A stretch of 64,000 nucleotides of DNA from JBCBKP01 sp038521625 (lineage in GTDB: Bacteria; Planctomycetota; Phycisphaerae; Phycisphaerales; UBA1924), in the NCBI GenBank assembly GCA_038521625.1, contig JBCBKP010000011.1, forward strand, positions 1 through 64,000. Reading direction: 5' to 3'. The notes below the pieces were generated by a model. That model saw only the letters and a program-made list of their open reading frames with translations, did not search any database and was not told the origin of the DNA. Positions 62,182 to 64,000 of this stretch are shown piece after piece; within the stretch, counting starts at the first letter, position 1; every line of letters begins with the position of its first letter. The position numbers were made by a program, and so were the translations under genes.

Positions 62182-63726
62182 GTGAGTGACACACAGGGTT
62201 CCGGGAGCGCCGAACGCGTGACCCAGGCCGTCGAGGCCTCGCCGCTCCTCGACGACATCATCGCCAAGACCGCCGAGGACGAGGCGCAGCGCGACGGCGT
62301 CAAGGGCGCCGTCGCCACGGTCGTCGATTCCTGGCTCTCCGAGATCCAGGCCGCCGCGGAGAGCGGGGGCAAGGTCCGGGACAAGGGCGTCGCCGATAAG
62401 GTCCGCCTCGCGATCCGGCGCATCGACGAGCAGCTCTCGAGCCAGCTCGCGGCGGTCATGCACGACGAGGGCCTCCAGCGGCTGGAGGGGACGTGGCGCG
62501 GCCTCGGGCACATCTGCTTCAACAGCGAGACCGGCGAGAACCTCAAGATCAAGGCGCTGCACTGCTCGAAGGGCGAGCTGCACCGCGACCTGACGAAGGC
62601 GACCGACGTCGATCAGTCGCAGATGTTCAAGAAGATCCACGAGGAAGAGTTCGGCATCGCCGGCGGCATGCCGTTCGGCGCGCTCGTCGGCGACTACTAC
62701 TTCAACGCCGACACCGAGGACATGGAGATCCTGCAGGGCATCGCGGGCGTCGCGGCGGCCTCGTTCTGCCCGTTCCTGACGGCGCCTGACCCGAAGCTGT
62801 TCAAGCTCGACAGCTTCGGCGACCTCTCCAAGCCCGCGGAGCTCGCCTCGACCTTCGAGGCGCCCAGCTACGCGAAGTGGCGTTCGTTCCGCGAGAGCGA
62901 GGACAGCCGGTTCGTCGTGATGACGATGCCTCGCGTCCTCGCCCGCACGCCCTACGGCACGAACGGCCGCAAGATCGAGGAGTTCGACTTCGAGGAGGGG
63001 GACGTCACGCACAAGACCGACGGCACCTCCGAGGTCAAGCAGCTCGGGCACAACGAGTACACGTGGATGAACGCGGCCTACGTGTTCGGCACGCAGATGA
63101 CCAACGCCTTCGCCGAGACGGGCTGGTGCACGAGCGCCCGCGGGTTCGCCAACGGCGGCAAGGTCGGCAACCTGCCGGTCCACACCTTCACCGACGACGA
63201 GGGCGACGAGGCGATGAAGTGCCCGACCGAGATCGCCATCACCGACCGGCGTGACGGCGAGCTCAGCCGGCTCGGGTTTCTCCCGCTCTGTCACTACAAG
63301 AACACCGACTACGCGGTCTTCTTCGGAGGCGAGACGGTCCGCAAGCCCAAGAAGTACGAGGGGCCCGGGGCGAAGGACGCCGAGGCCAACGACAAGCTCA
63401 GCTGCGGCATCCAGCACGTCATGGCGATCAGCCGCATCTCGCACTACCTGAAGGTCGCCGCCCGCGACCGGATCGGCTCGATGATGGAGGCCGACGAGTG
63501 CGAGACTTGGCTCAACGAGTGGATCGCTGGCTACGTGCTCGCCGACGAGAAGGCCACGCCCGAGATGAAGGCCCGCTACCCGCTGGCCGAGGCGCGGATC
63601 GACGTCGAGCCCGGTGATCTGCCCGGCGAGTACAACGCCGTCGCGTACCTCCGTCCGTGGCTGCCGCTCGAGCAGCTGACCACCTCGATGCGTCTGGTTG
63701 CGACCATCCCAGAGCGCAAGGCCTAA
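62182..63726 (+). CDS. tssC: T6SS contractile sheath large subunit TssC
   Basis: Product of 514 residues from GTG 62182, a normal length for TssC. Landmarks: LQRLEGTWRGLGHICFNSETGENLKIK (about 96-122), FGALVGDYYF, EWRSFRESEDSRFVVMTMPR-like core here as KWRSFRESEDSRFVVMTMPR (about 233-252), and CGIQHVMAISRISHYLKVAARD near the C-terminus. Forms the sheath with TssB around the Hcp tube. Start is GTG, 3 bp after tssB stop. It is followed 18 bp later by a second TssC-like gene. Confidence 0.96.
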   Translation: MSDTQGSGSAERVTQAVEASPLLDDIIAKTAEDEAQRDGVKGAVATVVDSWLSEIQAAAESGGKVRDKGVADKVRLAIRRIDEQLSSQLAAVMHDEGLQRLEGTWRGLGHICFNSETGENLKIKALHCSKGELHRDLTKATDVDQSQMFKKIHEEEFGIAGGMPFGALVGDYYFNADTEDMEILQGIAGVAAASFCPFLTAPDPKLFKLDSFGDLSKPAELASTFEAPSYAKWRSFRESEDSRFVVMTMPRVLARTPYGTNGRKIEEFDFEEGDVTHKTDGTSEVKQLGHNEYTWMNAAYVFGTQMTNAFAETGWCTSARGFANGGKVGNLPVHTFTDDEGDEAMKCPTEIAITDRRDGELSRLGFLPLCHYKNTDYAVFFGGETVRKPKKYEGPGAKDAEANDKLSCGIQHVMAISRISHYLKVAARDRIGSMMEADECETWLNEWIAGYVLADEKATPEMKARYPLAEARIDVEPGDLPGEYNAVAYLRPWLPLEQLTTSMRLVATIPERKA

Positions 63727-63744
63727 GCCCGGGGGCGCGGAGCC

Positions 63745-64000
63745 ATGCCAGCAGCCCTGGGCGGCGAGGCCGCGGCGGCGCGAGACGCCCGGCGTGAGCG
63801 CGAGCATCGCGAGGCGGTGCTGCGCGCCAAGATCGCCCGCCAGATCGCCCGGCTCGACGGCGCGATCTCGCGCCAGCTCGAGGCCGTGCTCGGATCGCCG
63901 GAGCTCCGGCGTCTGGAGTCCGCCTGGCGGGGGCTGCGGTACCTGGTCCACGCGGCGGAGGAGGCGGGCGGGGACGTCGAGATCGCCGTGCTCGCTGTGG
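63745..64000 (+). CDS. Second TssC-like (ImpD) protein, 5' part
   Basis: Only the first 85 codons are in the window, and the frame is open to its edge. The product starts MPAALGGEAAAARDARRERE, then ARQIARLDGAISRQLEAVLGSPELRRLESAWRGLRYLVHAAEEAG. The segment PELRRLESAWRGLRYLV matches the LEGTWRGL region of TssC, so this is a TssC/ImpD-family paralogue, with a shorter N-terminus. Tandem TssC-type genes occur in some T6SS clusters; the role of the second is unclear. Confidence 0.75.
   Translation, partial: MPAALGGEAAAARDARREREHREAVLRAKIARQIARLDGAISRQLEAVLGSPELRRLESAWRGLRYLVHAAEEAGGDVEIAVLAV

Overview
The DNA is very GC-rich. It encodes many secreted proteins ending in a short PEP-CTERM-like tail (PTPG, then a hydrophobic stretch, then RRRR), proteins with dockerin-like EF-hand repeats, and STN-type secreted proteins. 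This combination points to a free-living planctomycete, most likely class Phycisphaerae; that assignment is inferred from protein style, since no rRNA or tRNA gene was seen. I found no transposase, phage gene, CRISPR array or obvious island boundary.

Layout. (1) 1-3477: a hairpin-rich leader, tyrS framed by inverted GGGACTTG-type repeats, a gene of unknown function, and apt. (2) 3493-9079: an array of seven paralogous minus-strand genes for small secreted PEP-CTERM-like proteins. Most have their own intrinsic terminator, and one (7095-7660) is broken by a one-base loss in a homopolymer. (3) 9415-14387: a tightly packed minus-strand run of hotdog thioesterase, two STAS proteins, purN, a TPR/metallopeptidase/PDZ protein, thyA and folA. 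(4) 14470-32862: mixed metabolic and secreted functions: DinB-like protein, nadB plus a lipoprotein, a 100-bp tandem palindromic repeat, an M28-like peptidase lacking metal ligands, gcvP, an endonuclease/phosphatase with dockerin, an STN-domain protein, a small membrane protein, an aldehyde dehydrogenase, a possible immunity-like small protein, a gamma-glutamyltransferase, a Tat-exported aminotransferase and a 5'-nucleotidase with dockerin.

(5) 33158-64000: one long plus-strand cluster that is mainly a type VI secretion system (T6SS). Recognisable parts are tssK, tssL, tssM, a tagF-like gene, tssA, tssB, tssC and the start of a second tssC-like gene cut by the window edge. Ahead of them lie regulatory-looking genes: a protein with a kinase-like C-lobe remnant, a lipoprotein where TssJ would be expected, a 1471-residue fusion of a degenerate kinase, a membrane anchor and a formylglycine-generating-enzyme (TagR-like) domain, and a TagH-like protein without an FHA domain. 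Baseplate, tube, spike and ATPase genes (tssE, tssF, tssG, hcp, vgrG, tssH) are not in the window and may follow beyond 64000.

(6) Inside this cluster, between tagF and tssA, sit a consensus-like promoter and a complete two-partner secretion pair: an outer-membrane translocator and a 2793-residue filamentous-haemagglutinin-like exoprotein. A FliA/WhiG-type sigma factor follows. A type V adhesin system plus its own sigma factor embedded in a planctomycetal T6SS with a fused pseudokinase/TagR regulator is the best candidate for an undescribed system here.
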